The position numbers and the translations under genes were made by a program. A model generated the notes under the pieces. It saw only the letters and a list, made by a program, of their open reading frames with translations. It did not search any database and was not told the DNA's origin. A stretch of 64,000 nucleotides of DNA from Staphylococcus simiae (GTDB taxonomy: Bacteria > Bacillota > Bacilli > Staphylococcales > Staphylococcaceae): positions 2,046,001 through 2,110,000 of the forward strand of contig NZ_CP071589.1 in assembly GCF_017357005.1 (NCBI RefSeq). Direction: 5' to 3'. Position 1 is the stretch's first letter. Each line of letters starts with the position of its first letter. Shown piece after piece: positions 29,227 through 43,359 of the stretch.

Positions 29227-30135
29227 TTATAATAATGTTTCTCCAAAAAATGTACCTAATAATGATACAGCTTGTTCCGCAGTATAATTATTCTGGTCAA
29301 TCAAAGGATTAACTTCAACTATATCCATAGATGTTACTAATTTAGATTGATGTAGTAACTCTAAAGCAAAATGACTTTCTCTATATGTAAGTCCACCCAT
29401 GACTCTAGTTCCTGTTCCAGGCGTTTCCATTGGATCAAGGGCATCAACATCTAATGACAAATGTAATCCATCAATATTACGGGATTTTAAATATTCTAAA
29501 GCATTGTCAATGACTGCTTGTATACCTAATTTATCAATATCTGCCATTGTAAATGTTTTTATATTTTTATCTTTAATAAATTGTCTTTCTCCATAATCTA
29601 AATCTCTCATTCCGATAAGAACGATATTATCTGTTTTAACTTTAACACCATAGCCGTTTATATTTACTAGTTCATCAGGTCCTTCACCTGTAAGTATTCT
29701 TAAAGGCATACCATGAACATTTCCAGATGGTGATTCTTCAGGTACATTTAAATCACCATGAGCATCATACCAAATGACACCAAGGTTATTATAATGTTTA
29801 CTGACACCTGAGATAGAGCCAATCGCTATAGAATGATCTCCACCTAAAATTAACGGAAATCTATTATTTTCTATGGACTCTGATACTTTATTATTTAAGT
29901 TATTAGTAACTTCTATAATTTCTTGAAAATTTCGCATACCTGTTTGGTGACTTTGAAACTTTTCAACATCAACTAGAGGAACCTCAATATCCCCTTTATC
30001 TTCAATATCCAAATCTAATTGTTTTAAGCGCGATAATAATCCAGCGTATCTTATTGCTGCTGGACCTAAATCAACTCCAAGCTTTCTTTGGCCAAAAGTT
30101 GATGGTACACCAATGATATCTATAGCTTTTATCAT
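29227..30135 (-). CDS. arg: Arginase
   Basis: 302 residues from the ATG at 30135 (GAGGTG seven bases upstream), the length I recall for the S. aureus enzyme. It hydrolyses arginine to ornithine and urea, feeding proline/glutamate synthesis and urease. The binuclear manganese motifs are intact: GGDHS, DAHGD and SLDVDALDP. The sequence appears around one fifth different from the S. aureus arginase as I remember it, which argues against S. aureus itself. It is a single-gene unit with its own terminator; the rrn operon ends upstream of it on the same strand. Confidence 0.93.
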   Translation of the reverse strand: MIKAIDIIGVPSTFGQRKLGVDLGPAAIRYAGLLSRLKQLDLDIEDKGDIEVPLVDVEKFQSHQTGMRNFQEIIEVTNNLNNKVSESIENNRFPLILGGDHSIAIGSISGVSKHYNNLGVIWYDAHGDLNVPEESPSGNVHGMPLRILTGEGPDELVNINGYGVKVKTDNIVLIGMRDLDYGERQFIKDKNIKTFTMADIDKLGIQAVIDNALEYLKSRNIDGLHLSLDVDALDPMETPGTGTRVMGGLTYRESHFALELLHQSKLVTSMDIVEVNPLIDQNNYTAEQAVSLLGTFFGETLL

Positions 30136-30356
30136 AATAAACACCTCAAATAATATGTATATAATATTAGATTAATGTATACGCTTACATAATTCAAGCA
30201 CTTATTTCTAGATGGTTTACTTTTATCTAACTGTAATTGAGTATCACAATTTTTTTACTTATCTTACCAACCGAATTTATTATAGAGCCATAAAGATACT
30301 TGATGAGAGCTTTAATACGTTACACTTCAAACTCAAGAACCATTATAATTTTCAGA

Positions 30357-30388
30357 TTAAAAAAAACACTTTCCAAAAGGAAAGTGTT
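30357..30388 (-). terminator. Terminator of the rRNA/tRNA operon
   Basis: AACACTTTCC/GGAAAGTGTT (30365-30374, 30379-30388) followed on the minus strand by a T-run, directly after tRNA-Lys. Confidence 0.92.
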
Positions 30389-30393
30389 AGCAG

Positions 30394-30466
30394 TGAGCCA
30401 TAGAGGATTCGAACCTCTGACCCTCTGATTAAAAGTCAGATGCTCTACCAACTGAGCTAATGGCTC
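30394..30466 (-). tRNA. tRNA-Lys (TTT)
   Basis: 73 bases. Acceptor GAGCCAT/ATGGCTC and T-loop GGTTCGAATCC are intact; anticodon loop CTTTTAA. CCA is not encoded. Last RNA of the operon. Confidence 0.95.
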
Positions 30467-30472
30467 TAATGG

Positions 30473-30544
30473 CTGGGCTAGCTGGATTCGAACCAACGAG
30501 TGACGGAGTCAAAGTCCGTTGCCTTACCGCTTGGCTATAGCCCA
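30473..30544 (-). tRNA. tRNA-Gln (TTG)
   Basis: 72 bases. Acceptor TGGGCTA/TAGCCCA, anticodon loop CTTTGAC, encoded CCA just 3' of the discriminator. Confidence 0.95.
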
Positions 30545-30555
30545 ATTATAGATGG

Positions 30556-30636
30556 TGGAGGGGGGCAGATTCGAACTGCCGAACCCGAAGGAGCGGATTT
30601 ACAGTCCGCCGCGTTTAGCCACTTCGCTACCCCTCC
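30556..30636 (-). tRNA. tRNA-Tyr (GTA)
   Basis: 81 bases with a long variable arm as expected for tRNA-Tyr. Acceptor GGAGGGG/CCCCTCC, anticodon loop CTGTAAA, encoded CCA. Confidence 0.95.
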
Positions 30637-30660
30637 GACATATTAAATTAATCAAAATGG

Positions 30661-30733
30661 TGGAGAATGACGGGTTCGAACCGCCGACCCTCTGCTTGTA
30701 AGGCAGATGCTCTCCCAGCTGAGCTAATTCTCC
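30661..30733 (-). tRNA. tRNA-Val (TAC)
   Basis: 73 bases. Acceptor GGAGAAT/ATTCTCC, anticodon loop CTTACAA, encoded CCA. Confidence 0.95.
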
Positions 30734-30740
30734 AAAATAA

Positions 30741-30812
30741 TGACTCCTACGGGACTCGAACCCGTGTTACCGCCGTGAAAGGGCGGTGTCTTAACCGCTT
30801 GACCAAGGAGCC
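30741..30812 (-). tRNA. tRNA-Glu (TTC)
   Basis: 72 bases. Acceptor GGCTCCT pairs with AGGAGTC with one G-U pair; anticodon loop CTTTCAC. CCA is not encoded. Confidence 0.95.
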
Positions 30813-30816
30813 ATGG

Positions 30817-30888
30817 CTCCACAGGTAGGACTCGAACCTACGACCGATCGGTTAACAGCCGATAGCTCTACCACTGAGCTACTGTGGA
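30817..30888 (-). tRNA. tRNA-Asn (GTT)
   Basis: 72 bases. Acceptor TCCACAG/CTGTGGA, anticodon loop CTGTTAA, encoded CCA. First tRNA after 5S rRNA. Confidence 0.95.
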
Positions 30889-30903
30889 ATAATAATAAAT
30901 ATT

Positions 30904-31019
30904 TGCCTGGCAACGTCCTACTCTAGCGGAACGTAAGTCCGACTACCATCGGCGCTAAGGAGCTTAACTTCTGTGTTCGGCATGGGAACAGGTGTGACCT
31001 CCTTGCCATAGTCACCAGA
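30904..31019 (-). rRNA. rrf: 5S ribosomal RNA
   Basis: About 116 bases. The minus strand runs from TCTGGTGACTATGGCAAGG to GTTGCCAGGCA, with the conserved CCGAACACAGAAGTTAAGC. It lies 72 bases after 23S. Confidence 0.96.
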
Positions 31020-31091
31020 CAAATAAGAATGTAAGTTATACACTCAAAACTAGATAGTAAGTAAAAATGATTGTGCTTCGCAAAACATTTA

Positions 31092-35857
<4,766 letters not shown>

Positions 35858-35981
35858 ATTTATGATGTTTGATTAGCTCATAATACTAAATAATGTTTGT
35901 AACTTAATGTTACGTTTTTGGAATTAACGTTGACATATTGTTATTCAGTTTTCAATGTTCATTATTTTTTCAATCTCTCAT

Positions 35982-36010
35982 ATTGTATAACTTTCATTTC
36001 CGAAAGTCAA
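35982..36010 (-). promoter_or_regulatory. rrn promoter P2
   Basis: Minus strand TTGACT (36005-36010), 17-base spacer, TACAAT (35982-35987). Proximal of two. Confidence 0.85.
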
Positions 36011-36129
36011 TAACTTTTTTCGAGATTACTTTTATTAGTTTATATTGTTTGTTGAAAGAATTCAATAGTAAGTTTTACACTTTTGATTTTCTTTCTTGTG
36101 AAACAACTTGTCGTTTTGACGACTTTTAT

Positions 36130-36158
36130 ATATTATCAACTTTAATTATTAAAGTCAA
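36130..36158 (-). promoter_or_regulatory. rrn promoter P1
   Basis: Minus strand TTGACT (36153-36158), 17-base spacer, TAATAT (36130-36135). It shares TTATTGACTTT with P2, 148 bases away. Confidence 0.85.
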
Positions 36159-36244
36159 TAACTTTTGTGAAAAGATTTAATTTGTTTCTAGTTACTTTCC
36201 TGTCACAAGAATATATTCTACCAGCTTTATAATTCATTACAATA

Positions 36245-36281
36245 GAAAAACGTACAAAAATAAAGTAATTTTTGTACGTTT
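36245..36281 (-). terminator. mrp terminator
   Basis: AAACGTACAAAAAT pairs with ATTTTTGTACGTTT around a short loop; a T-run follows on the minus strand, 15 bases past the stop. Confidence 0.85.
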
Positions 36282-36295
36282 AGTTTATATTATTA

Positions 36296-37360
36296 CTATT
36301 TATTAGTAGCAGCAATAACTTTTTGCGCTATTGATTGATATATCTTACCTAAATTATCATCTGGTTGATAAATAGATGGTGAGAAGTCTTTAGGGTTCCA
36401 TGATGGTTGCTCTAAAGGTAGTTCTCCTAAAAGTTGAGTTTGTAATTCATCTGCTAATTTAGTTCCCCCACCTTTACCAAATACATACTCTTTATTACCT
36501 GTTTCTTTACTTTCAAAATAACTCATATTTTCTATAACACCTAATATTGAGTGTTCAGTATGTTTAGCCATCGCTCCTGCTCTTGCAGCAACAAAAGCAG
36601 CAGTTGGATGAGGTGTTGTAACTATTATTTCTTTACTAGAAGGCAACATAGTATGTACATCCAATGCTACATCTCCTGTGCCTGGTGGTAAATCTAAAAT
36701 AAGATAATCAATATCTCCCCATTTAACTTCAGTAAAGAAGTTCGTTAACATTTTACCTAGCATAGGGCCTCTCCATATTACTGGGGCATTTTCTTCAACA
36801 AAGAAGGCCATTGAAATCACTTTAACTCCGTGACGTTCAACAGGTATTACTTCTTTGCCTTTTATACCTGGTTTCTCATCTATTCCCATCATATCAGGAA
36901 CACTAAATCCATAAATATCAGCATCAACTAATCCAACTTTCTTCCCTTCTCTAGCTAAAGAAACTGCTAAATTAACTGCAACTGTAGATTTACCTACGCC
37001 ACCTTTACCTGATGCCACAGCAATAAATTCAACTGGATTATTTTGAGACAATATACCTTCGATTGTTTTAGGTTTATTTTCTTCTTTCGGCTTAAACTTA
37101 TTCACTGTTTCTTCTGATAATTCCTCAAAACGTATGCCTACAGTTTTAGCACCGTTTTCTTTCAATTTCTCTACAACTGCCATTTGTAAATCGAGTTGTG
37201 GTGCTCCACCTAATTGGGCCATTGCTAATTTAACACTAACATGTTCTTTTTCTTCTTTAATTGAAACTTCAACTATTCCATTAGTTTCTTTTAAAGGAAC
37301 ATCTATAATAGGATCTTTTATCTCTCCTACTAATTCCTTAACTTGATCTACCGTTAACAA
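36296..37360 (-). CDS. mrp: Mrp/ApbC-family P-loop ATPase lacking cysteines
   Basis: 354 residues from a TTG start with GGGGGA upstream. The N-terminal MIP18/DUF59-like domain (about 1-85) is followed by the Mrp/NBP35 ATPase domain with the deviant P-loop SGKGGVGKST (117-126), VDADIYGFSVP and ILDLPPGTGD. Family members carry and transfer Fe-S clusters through a C-terminal CxxC pair. Here the matching place reads SYFESKETGNKEY, and I find no cysteine in the whole protein. S. aureus has a similar protein at this site as I recall it. ATP binding looks intact; a cluster-carrier role is doubtful unless it acts through partners. Single-gene unit with its own terminator. Confidence 0.88.
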   Translation of the reverse strand: MLTVDQVKELVGEIKDPIIDVPLKETNGIVEVSIKEEKEHVSVKLAMAQLGGAPQLDLQMAVVEKLKENGAKTVGIRFEELSEETVNKFKPKEENKPKTIEGILSQNNPVEFIAVASGKGGVGKSTVAVNLAVSLAREGKKVGLVDADIYGFSVPDMMGIDEKPGIKGKEVIPVERHGVKVISMAFFVEENAPVIWRGPMLGKMLTNFFTEVKWGDIDYLILDLPPGTGDVALDVHTMLPSSKEIIVTTPHPTAAFVAARAGAMAKHTEHSILGVIENMSYFESKETGNKEYVFGKGGGTKLADELQTQLLGELPLEQPSWNPKDFSPSIYQPDDNLGKIYQSIAQKVIAATNK

Positions 37361-37456
37361 AGTAAATCCCCCTTAAATAATTTAATATATCTACATAACA
37401 ACAAATGTCATAGCTTTACGTAGTCTTTCCTATAAATTATAAAGCTTTTCAATCAA

Positions 37457-37498
37457 TAAAAAAAGAAGTTAGCCTATAAATCATTGACTAACTTCTTT
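37457..37498 (-). terminator. lmrS terminator
   Basis: AAAGAAGTTAG pairs with CTAACTTCTTT; a long T-run follows on the minus strand. It begins four bases past the stop. Confidence 0.88.
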
Positions 37499-37501
37499 CT
37501 A

Positions 37502-38944
37502 TTATACTTTTCGTCTATTTTTTGCTAGTTCTCTCGGTTCTTTTATAAATAATGCGAAACCAAAAGCAATGATAACAAGTACTGACACGAAAGCAAATGA
37601 AATATCTACACCTATAGCTACAGATTGTTGTTTGATCGCACTTGCACTTAAATGCTCATTTGTTGTTGGTGCGAACATTTTTGCTCCAAAACTCATAAGT
37701 GTAACCATTAACGCTGTACCTAAAGATCCAGCCATAACTCGAGCAAAGTTCATAATTGCTGTTCCGTGAGATATATCATCATTTTTCAGTGAATTTATGC
37801 CAGTCGTATTTATAGGCATCATTAATAATGAGACTGAAAACATTCTTATAGCATAAACAATAATTAAATATGTGTACGACGTATCTGTATGCAAAAAGCT
37901 CAACATGATAGTTGTAGTGATTAACAACGTGAAACCAGTATAAATTAGTGGTCTAGGTCCATAAGTATCATAAAATTTACCAGTATAGATTGACATAATA
38001 CCATTAATAATAGCACCAGGCATAATTACTAACCCAGATAACATAGCTGATAATCCTAAGCCATTTTGGACATATAATGGAATCAGCAATGCCGGTCCAA
38101 CCATTGACATCATAATAATCATTGAACTTATAGTACAAAAACTAAATGTTTTATCTTTAAAAACACGCAAATTCAATAATGCATTACTTATATTAAACTG
38201 TCTTTTTACAAATATTAATATAATAATCAAACTAATGATTAATGACACAATGACAAATGGACTTGTAAAGCCTAAATCACCAGCAGTACTAAATGCATAT
38301 AGCATTATACCAAAACCAAATGTTGAATAAACCACTGATCTTTTATCTAACTTAGTATATTTAATTTCATTGTAACTAGAGATAAATATCCAACCAAAAA
38401 TAAATGCAATTAATGCAATACCAACAATTATAATAAATGGTACTCTCCAACTTGCATGATCAATAATTAATCCAGTTACAGTAGGTCCTAATGCTGGAGC
38501 AAATTGTATCACTAGTCCAGCTAAGCCCATTGCAAAACCACGTTGTTCCTTACTAAATAATGTAAATAATGTAAATTGCATTAAAGGCATTAATACTCCT
38601 GCCCCAATAGCTTGAATCACTCTCGCTAACATTAATATTGCAAAATTTGGCGCTAAAGCTGCAACTATGGAACCAATTAAAAATGTCCCCATCGCTGCTA
38701 AATATAAAGGTCTAGTTCTTATTCTATCCATAAAATATGCAGTTAACGGAATCATTACACCATTAACTAACATAAAACCTGTAATTAACCATTGGGAAGT
38801 ATTTTCACTAATATTCAATTCTCTAATAATACTCGGCAATGCAGTATTTAATAATGTTTGGTTTAATATAGCAACAAAGGCACTTATCAACATAACAGCT
38901 ACTATAAAGTTACGTCTTCTTATAGATATTTCAATATTATTCAT
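37502..38944 (-). CDS. lmrS: MFS multidrug efflux pump LmrS (DHA2, 14-TM)
   Basis: 480 residues from the ATG at 38944, which sits six bases after AGGAGG; this equals the length I recall for S. aureus LmrS. Fourteen hydrophobic segments are expected. DHA2 features include LNQTLLNTALPSI in segment 1, the segment 2-3 motif MDRIRTRPLY, and the antiporter motif around GLAGLVIQFAPALGPTVTG in segment 5. LmrS exports linezolid, chloramphenicol, florfenicol and other drugs by proton antiport. Third gene of the sdrM-sepA-lmrS cluster; each gene is followed by its own hairpin or a gap. Confidence 0.88.
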   Translation of the reverse strand: MNNIEISIRRRNFIVAVMLISAFVAILNQTLLNTALPSIIRELNISENTSQWLITGFMLVNGVMIPLTAYFMDRIRTRPLYLAAMGTFLIGSIVAALAPNFAILMLARVIQAIGAGVLMPLMQFTLFTLFSKEQRGFAMGLAGLVIQFAPALGPTVTGLIIDHASWRVPFIIIVGIALIAFIFGWIFISSYNEIKYTKLDKRSVVYSTFGFGIMLYAFSTAGDLGFTSPFVIVSLIISLIIILIFVKRQFNISNALLNLRVFKDKTFSFCTISSMIIMMSMVGPALLIPLYVQNGLGLSAMLSGLVIMPGAIINGIMSIYTGKFYDTYGPRPLIYTGFTLLITTTIMLSFLHTDTSYTYLIIVYAIRMFSVSLLMMPINTTGINSLKNDDISHGTAIMNFARVMAGSLGTALMVTLMSFGAKMFAPTTNEHLSASAIKQQSVAIGVDISFAFVSVLVIIAFGFALFIKEPRELAKNRRKV

Positions 38945-39012
38945 TTGCAACCTCCTTTTAGAAATATAAATAATTTCTTCACCACTATTACTTACCCTAA
39001 AATTGTTAATAA

Positions 39013-39048
39013 AAAGAAGTCAGAATCTAGAATGATTCAAACTTCTTT
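39013..39048 (-). terminator. sepA terminator
   Basis: AAAGAAGT/ACTTCTTT with an inner GAATC/GATTC. On the minus strand a T-rich run follows. It lies just past the sepA stop. Confidence 0.7.
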
Positions 39049-39050
39049 CT

Positions 39051-39518
39051 CTATTCTTTATTATTTAAATTTTTACTATCAGGATAAAATTGTAATTTAC
39101 ATACATATAGGAAACCGATAATGACCATAATTACCCAAAAATCTATGTTAATGTATACGTAGTTTAAATGTATGATGAAGTAAAATAAAGTGGTAATTAC
39201 TGCATATGATATTAAATGAAACGTTGCACCATTAAAATAAGGATTAGAAGGTAACATTGTCCTGAAATAATCCATCAAATGCTCTACAGCAACAATAATA
39301 AAATAACCAAAAAGAATATAACTGCCATAATATATTAAGTTATCATAGCCACTTTTATTATAAGAAAATCTTCCTAAATCATAATAGATCAATATTCTAC
39401 TCAAACCATACAAACCGAATCCTAAAAACATTAAAAATATAGCACCTGATATAATAAAAATAAAGAGGACAATCAGTGTAGTTAACAAATTATAAAACCT
39501 ATGTTTTAAAGAATTCAT
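39051..39518 (-). CDS. sepA: Small multidrug resistance membrane protein SepA
   Basis: 155 residues with AAGGAGGACA before the ATG. Four hydrophobic segments are visible ([67 protein letters not shown]). It matches the S. aureus antiseptic-resistance protein SepA as I remember it, with a charged [10 protein letters not shown] tail. SepA is linked to acriflavine and quaternary ammonium tolerance. It lies between two MFS drug pumps. Confidence 0.87.
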   Translation of the reverse strand: MNSLKHRFYNLLTTLIVLFIFIISGAIFLMFLGFGLYGLSRILIYYDLGRFSYNKSGYDNLIYYGSYILFGYFIIVAVEHLMDYFRTMLPSNPYFNGATFHLISYAVITTLFYFIIHLNYVYINIDFWVIMVIIGFLYVCKLQFYPDSKNLNNKE

Positions 39519-39623
39519 AACTATTGTCCTCCTTTTATTACTTATACATATTTATGCTATCTACTTTGTTAGCCATTAAATACTTTCTACTTTAACAACA
39601 TTACATCAAATTTTATTTAATTT

Positions 39624-40967
39624 CTATCTATTTGATTCGACTGTTTGATTTTTATAAATAGTAAGCCAAACAATCATTAAAATTATAAATATAACTGACG
39701 CGGCACCTAATACATTATGAAGATTCGCTCCAAACCAACCTACTTTCAATGCATATAAATAACCCATTATTGTTGATCCTATCGATGAGCCTAAGTTTTT
39801 AGTTAAAGCATAAAAAGACATCATCTTTTTCATTTGAATCGGGCTAGTTTCTTCTTGAACAATAACACTATCTTTAGTATAGATAAATCCAAAACTACAA
39901 CCTGCTAATATTACCGCAAATGCAATAATGATTGGTGATTTCAAACCTATTGCTATGATAATGCTTGTGATAAGTATCAATGAAAACGCACTTAAGTATA
40001 GTGTTTTTCTTGAAAACACCTTTTCTAAGCGATACAAATTAAAGTTTAAAATTATCCAAGATAACGATAACGGAAAGATAACTAATCCACTTTGTAAAGG
40101 AGATAGCTTTAAATGTTCTTGTAAATAAACAGGAATATATAAATTGAATCCCATTAAAGCCAATGCAGTTAACATATCTGTAACAAAAACAAGTGAAATG
40201 GTTCTGTTAAATTCTACTACTGGTAAAAATGGTTGTGTTATTTTTTTCTCTACCTTAAATAATGTAACTGCTACCATGACAGCTAATACAAATGATATTA
40301 CATTTAAATATAAATGTTGTTGGTTTAACAAACTAAACATAATTAATGCTATAAAAATATAAAATAATGTTAAACCTTTACTGTCAAACTTAACTTTATC
40401 TGCAGTTTTTTCATTTGGAAAATGGAAAGTGAAAATCACTAATATAATTGCAATCACTGCAATAGGTATATTTATAAAGAATAACCAATGCCATGTAGCA
40501 AATTCTAAAATTCCTCCACCTAATAATGGTCCAACTATACTCGAAATCCCCCATACACTTCCAACTATTCCCATAATTTTATAACGTAATGGTATTTCAA
40601 ACGCTAATTTCGGAACGATTTGTGATAATGACATCATCACACCAGCACCAAAACCTTGTATTACTCTTGCAATAACTAACATATGGAAATTAATACTTAA
40701 ACCTGACATTAAACTACCTATACTGAATAATAGTATCCCAATAATTGCGATATATATTATTTTAAAGCGGTTTAATAACTCACCTACTATAGGATTAGCT
40801 ATGACTAATGCTATAAAATAAGCTGTAAATATTAATGATATCAATTTCCCAGCATGCAAATCTTGTTTAATAGTAGGCATGGCTAGTGAAATAATTGATG
40901 TTTCAATAGCAGCCATAAACATAATTAAAATTAATGCAAATACTGTGATGATAGATTTTAATTTCAT
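39624..40967 (-). CDS. sdrM: MFS multidrug efflux pump SdrM
   Basis: 447 residues, ATG with AAGGAGGA upstream. About 14 hydrophobic segments with the DHA-family N-terminus (MAAIETSIISLAMPTI) and the segment 5 motif GSVWGISSIVGPLLGG. Length and sequence fit S. aureus SdrM, which exports norfloxacin and acriflavine. It is first in the sdrM-sepA-lmrS cluster; a 461-base region with repeats lies upstream. Confidence 0.86.
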   Translation of the reverse strand: MKLKSIITVFALILIMFMAAIETSIISLAMPTIKQDLHAGKLISLIFTAYFIALVIANPIVGELLNRFKIIYIAIIGILLFSIGSLMSGLSINFHMLVIARVIQGFGAGVMMSLSQIVPKLAFEIPLRYKIMGIVGSVWGISSIVGPLLGGGILEFATWHWLFFINIPIAVIAIILVIFTFHFPNEKTADKVKFDSKGLTLFYIFIALIMFSLLNQQHLYLNVISFVLAVMVAVTLFKVEKKITQPFLPVVEFNRTISLVFVTDMLTALALMGFNLYIPVYLQEHLKLSPLQSGLVIFPLSLSWIILNFNLYRLEKVFSRKTLYLSAFSLILITSIIIAIGLKSPIIIAFAVILAGCSFGFIYTKDSVIVQEETSPIQMKKMMSFYALTKNLGSSIGSTIMGYLYALKVGWFGANLHNVLGAASVIFIILMIVWLTIYKNQTVESNR

Positions 40968-41088
40968 TTAATTCCTCCTTATTGTTCACAAATTAAGATT
41001 ATTAAGATTTCAGAATAAAAGGCACCCTATATTTAATATTGTGCATTTCTCAGCAACTGCTTAGACTATACACAGTGTTAGCAACTCA

Positions 41089-41116
41089 ACATTTTATAAT
41101 CCTAGTTAGTCTTACC
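41089..41116. repeat. Imperfect direct repeat, copy 1
   Basis: ACATTTTATAATCCTAGTTA plus GTCTTACC; about 80% identical to 41239-41266. Confidence 0.5.
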
Positions 41117-41238
41117 CGGATGCATAGCGACCGTTATAGAAAAATTTAAAAAGATAATCCTAGGACCAAAAAAAGCATTTTACACTTAAAATTAAGCATT
41201 TAGCATTAACTGTCTGGTTTTAAAATGTTGATAAAACA

Positions 41239-41266
41239 ACGTTTTATCATCCTAGTCAGTCTTGTC
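41239..41266. repeat. Imperfect direct repeat, copy 2
   Basis: ACGTTTTATCATCCTAGTCA plus GTCTTGTC; overlaps the hairpin at 41230-41248. Confidence 0.5.
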
Positions 41267-41392
41267 GAGGTGGGATTACGACATAAACTTTATAAAACAT
41301 ATGTTTCTCACCTATCTCTATACTTTTATAACTTTTTCATTTTATGCCTTTAACTTTTGATTTACAATAATCCATTAGAATGATATTCAATT

Positions 41393-41417
41393 AAAAAAAG
41401 CGGGGTTTATTCCCCAC
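41393..41417 (-). terminator. Terminator of the pyrophosphorylase-hemolysin III operon
   Basis: GTGGGG/CCCCGC-type stem followed by seven T on the minus strand, 11 bases past the stop. Confidence 0.8.
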
Positions 41418-41428
41418 TCTTAGTAGTA

Positions 41429-42115
41429 TTACATAAAATATAAAATTCCAATTAGGTGTAGTAATGAAGCTATAACTATAAAAACATGCCATATCATATG
41501 AAAATATCTTCTATTTTTTTGAGCATAAAACCAAGCACCAATTGTGTAAGATAAGCCACCTAAAAATATAAATAAAATAAATATCCAAGACGTTCTAATA
41601 AATATAATAGGAAGTAAAATCACTCCAACCCATCCCATTACTAAATAAACAATTAAACTTAGTTTGTGATTGACATTTACAGCTATGGATTTATATAAAA
41701 TGCCCCAAATAGTTGTTGCCCATAATAATATAAACACTGTCCAACCTATCCAACCACCTACAACAATTAATAATATTGGCGTATAAGTTCCAGAGATGGC
41801 AACATAAATCATACTATGATCTATAATTCTCAAAATATATTTATGAGGTGTGTCATTTTGCATGGAATGGTAGACAGTAGACGATATGAACATCAAAAAT
41901 ATAGCGATAATATAAATAGACATACTAACCGAACCTAATGTACCAAATTCCAAATAACTATGTACAGCTGCATATGGCAGAATCAATAACGTTGCGAATG
42001 CAGCTAAACCATGTGATGCAGCATTACCAATTTCTTCTCCAAAAGATAACGGAATGATATCCTTAAATGATTCTGTGAAAGTTTTATTGTTATTTTGTGA
42101 CACTTTGGACATCAT
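41429..42115 (-). CDS. Hemolysin III/PAQR-family membrane protein
   Basis: About 228 residues from the ATG at 42115 (an adjacent ATG at 42112 and a GTG at 42121 are alternatives; GGCGGTGG lies upstream). Seven membrane segments are expected. The PAQR hydrolase-like residues are present: SSTVYHSM after segment 2, RIIDHSMIYVAISG in segment 3, and HMIWHVFIVIASLLH near the C-terminus, supplying the conserved Ser, Asp and His ligands. The family is related to adiponectin receptors; bacterial function is unsettled despite the hemolysin name. It starts a few bases after the UDP-sugar pyrophosphorylase gene and is probably co-transcribed with it. Confidence 0.85.
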   Translation of the reverse strand: MMSKVSQNNNKTFTESFKDIIPLSFGEEIGNAASHGLAAFATLLILPYAAVHSYLEFGTLGSVSMSIYIIAIFLMFISSTVYHSMQNDTPHKYILRIIDHSMIYVAISGTYTPILLIVVGGWIGWTVFILLWATTIWGILYKSIAVNVNHKLSLIVYLVMGWVGVILLPIIFIRTSWIFILFIFLGGLSYTIGAWFYAQKNRRYFHMIWHVFIVIASLLHLIGILYFM

Positions 42116-42129
42116 AACCACCGCCTATA

Positions 42130-43317
42130 CTATATTAGTTTCATTCGTTTCAAATCTTCAGTAGCAGTTTCTACACTGTCTTTACCTTCTTTATTTTTCA
42201 ATGGAGAAAACTCTTCAGTTCTTGGAACTTGTAACGTTACAAAACTAGTCGCATATTTGAAAATATCGAAATAGAATAATTCAAATTTTAAAGTTGGTTG
42301 TTTAACTACACCAAAATTTTCATCTAGTTGATTTAATTGTTTAATTGCTAAATGATATGGTAATTGACGTTCTACAGCATTTTTTATGAAACCAACTTTA
42401 AATGCATGAATACCAATATTAGCGTTATTAAATTGATTAGCGACCTCAGTATCCAATTCAGAATACTCTAGTACAGTATCTTTACTATCGACATTTACCA
42501 AGCGACCAACACTTTCTCCTGGCTTAGGTTGAATCGTTTTAGACGTGATATCTCTATCATATTCAACAGTAAATCCTGCGAATAATGGATCTAATACTTT
42601 AACTAGCACATTATCAATATTATTTAAGAAAATATATTTAATGTTTTTATCGATGATTAAATCTAAGTTTCCAGATTTCTGTAATGATTTAAACACACCA
42701 CCATTACCATTTGGCGTTTCCATGATACGGCCTTGTTCATTTAATACAAGTTGTCCTTGTTCACTCAAAGCAACAATATTATCCTGCATAAAGAAATGGA
42801 TAGCTTCTTTGTCATAACCAAAATAATTATGGTCTTTGAAATATGCTAACGTTTCTTCATGGTTGATATCACTAGTCATAATAAACCATTCTATAGTATG
42901 ACCAGTTTGTTGTTGTAATGTAATCAGTTGTCTTGCTTGTAATTCAAACAGACTTGTTCCTTCTATTTCAAATGAACCTTTAGGACCTTTATAACCTAAA
43001 CGTGTTCCTTGTCCACCAGCCATTAATAACACTGCAAATTGCCCATTTTTAATAGCATCTAAGCCCATTTGTTCTAGTCGTGTAATTTCTTCAGCGCTAA
43101 ATTGATCTTTAATATCATATTTAACTTCTGTTACTGACGACACGTCATCAATTGTTTTCTTATTAACATACAAATCTTGATAAAGTTCATTAATAAATTC
43201 TAAATCTAATGTAGCTAATTTTTCTTCCAATGCTTCTTTTTCATTTGTACTCATTAATTTTTCATATTCGTATAAATGGTCTTGATTATATTTAGCTAAT
43301 TGATTTTTGTTTAGCAT
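42130..43317 (-). CDS. UDP-N-acetylglucosamine/UDP-sugar pyrophosphorylase family uridylyltransferase
   Basis: 395 residues from the ATG at 43317 with TAGGAGG upstream; the longer frame to 43347 spans that site. The nucleotide-binding signature [20 protein letters not shown] (near residue 97-116) and the sugar-site segment [10 protein letters not shown] place it in the eukaryote-like UAP1/USP family, distinct from the bacterial GlmU type. The predicted reaction is UTP plus a sugar-1-phosphate to UDP-sugar and pyrophosphate. Staphylococci also have GlmU, so the true substrate is open. It leads an operon with the hemolysin III family gene. Confidence 0.87.
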   Translation of the reverse strand: MLNKNQLAKYNQDHLYEYEKLMSTNEKEALEEKLATLDLEFINELYQDLYVNKKTIDDVSSVTEVKYDIKDQFSAEEITRLEQMGLDAIKNGQFAVLLMAGGQGTRLGYKGPKGSFEIEGTSLFELQARQLITLQQQTGHTIEWFIMTSDINHEETLAYFKDHNYFGYDKEAIHFFMQDNIVALSEQGQLVLNEQGRIMETPNGNGGVFKSLQKSGNLDLIIDKNIKYIFLNNIDNVLVKVLDPLFAGFTVEYDRDITSKTIQPKPGESVGRLVNVDSKDTVLEYSELDTEVANQFNNANIGIHAFKVGFIKNAVERQLPYHLAIKQLNQLDENFGVVKQPTLKFELFYFDIFKYATSFVTLQVPRTEEFSPLKNKEGKDSVETATEDLKRMKLI

Positions 43318-43359
43318 AATTTGCCTCCTACATAGCCCGAAATCCATTTTTATTTCTTT

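Larger units (their letters stand above)
35858..36295. other. rrn leader and promoter region
   Basis: 438 bases holding the 16S leader, two tandem rrn promoters (35982-36010 and 36130-36158) and, at its far end, the mrp terminator. No protein gene seen. Confidence 0.7.
40968..41428. other. Intergenic region between sdrM and the hemolysin III family gene
   Basis: 461 bases without a gene. It holds two imperfect copies of a sequence ending TCCTAGTyAGTCTT (41089-41116 and 41239-41266), a small hairpin GATAAAAC/GTTTTATC (41230-41248), and a terminator at 41393-41417. The sdrM promoter must also lie here. Confidence 0.55.
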
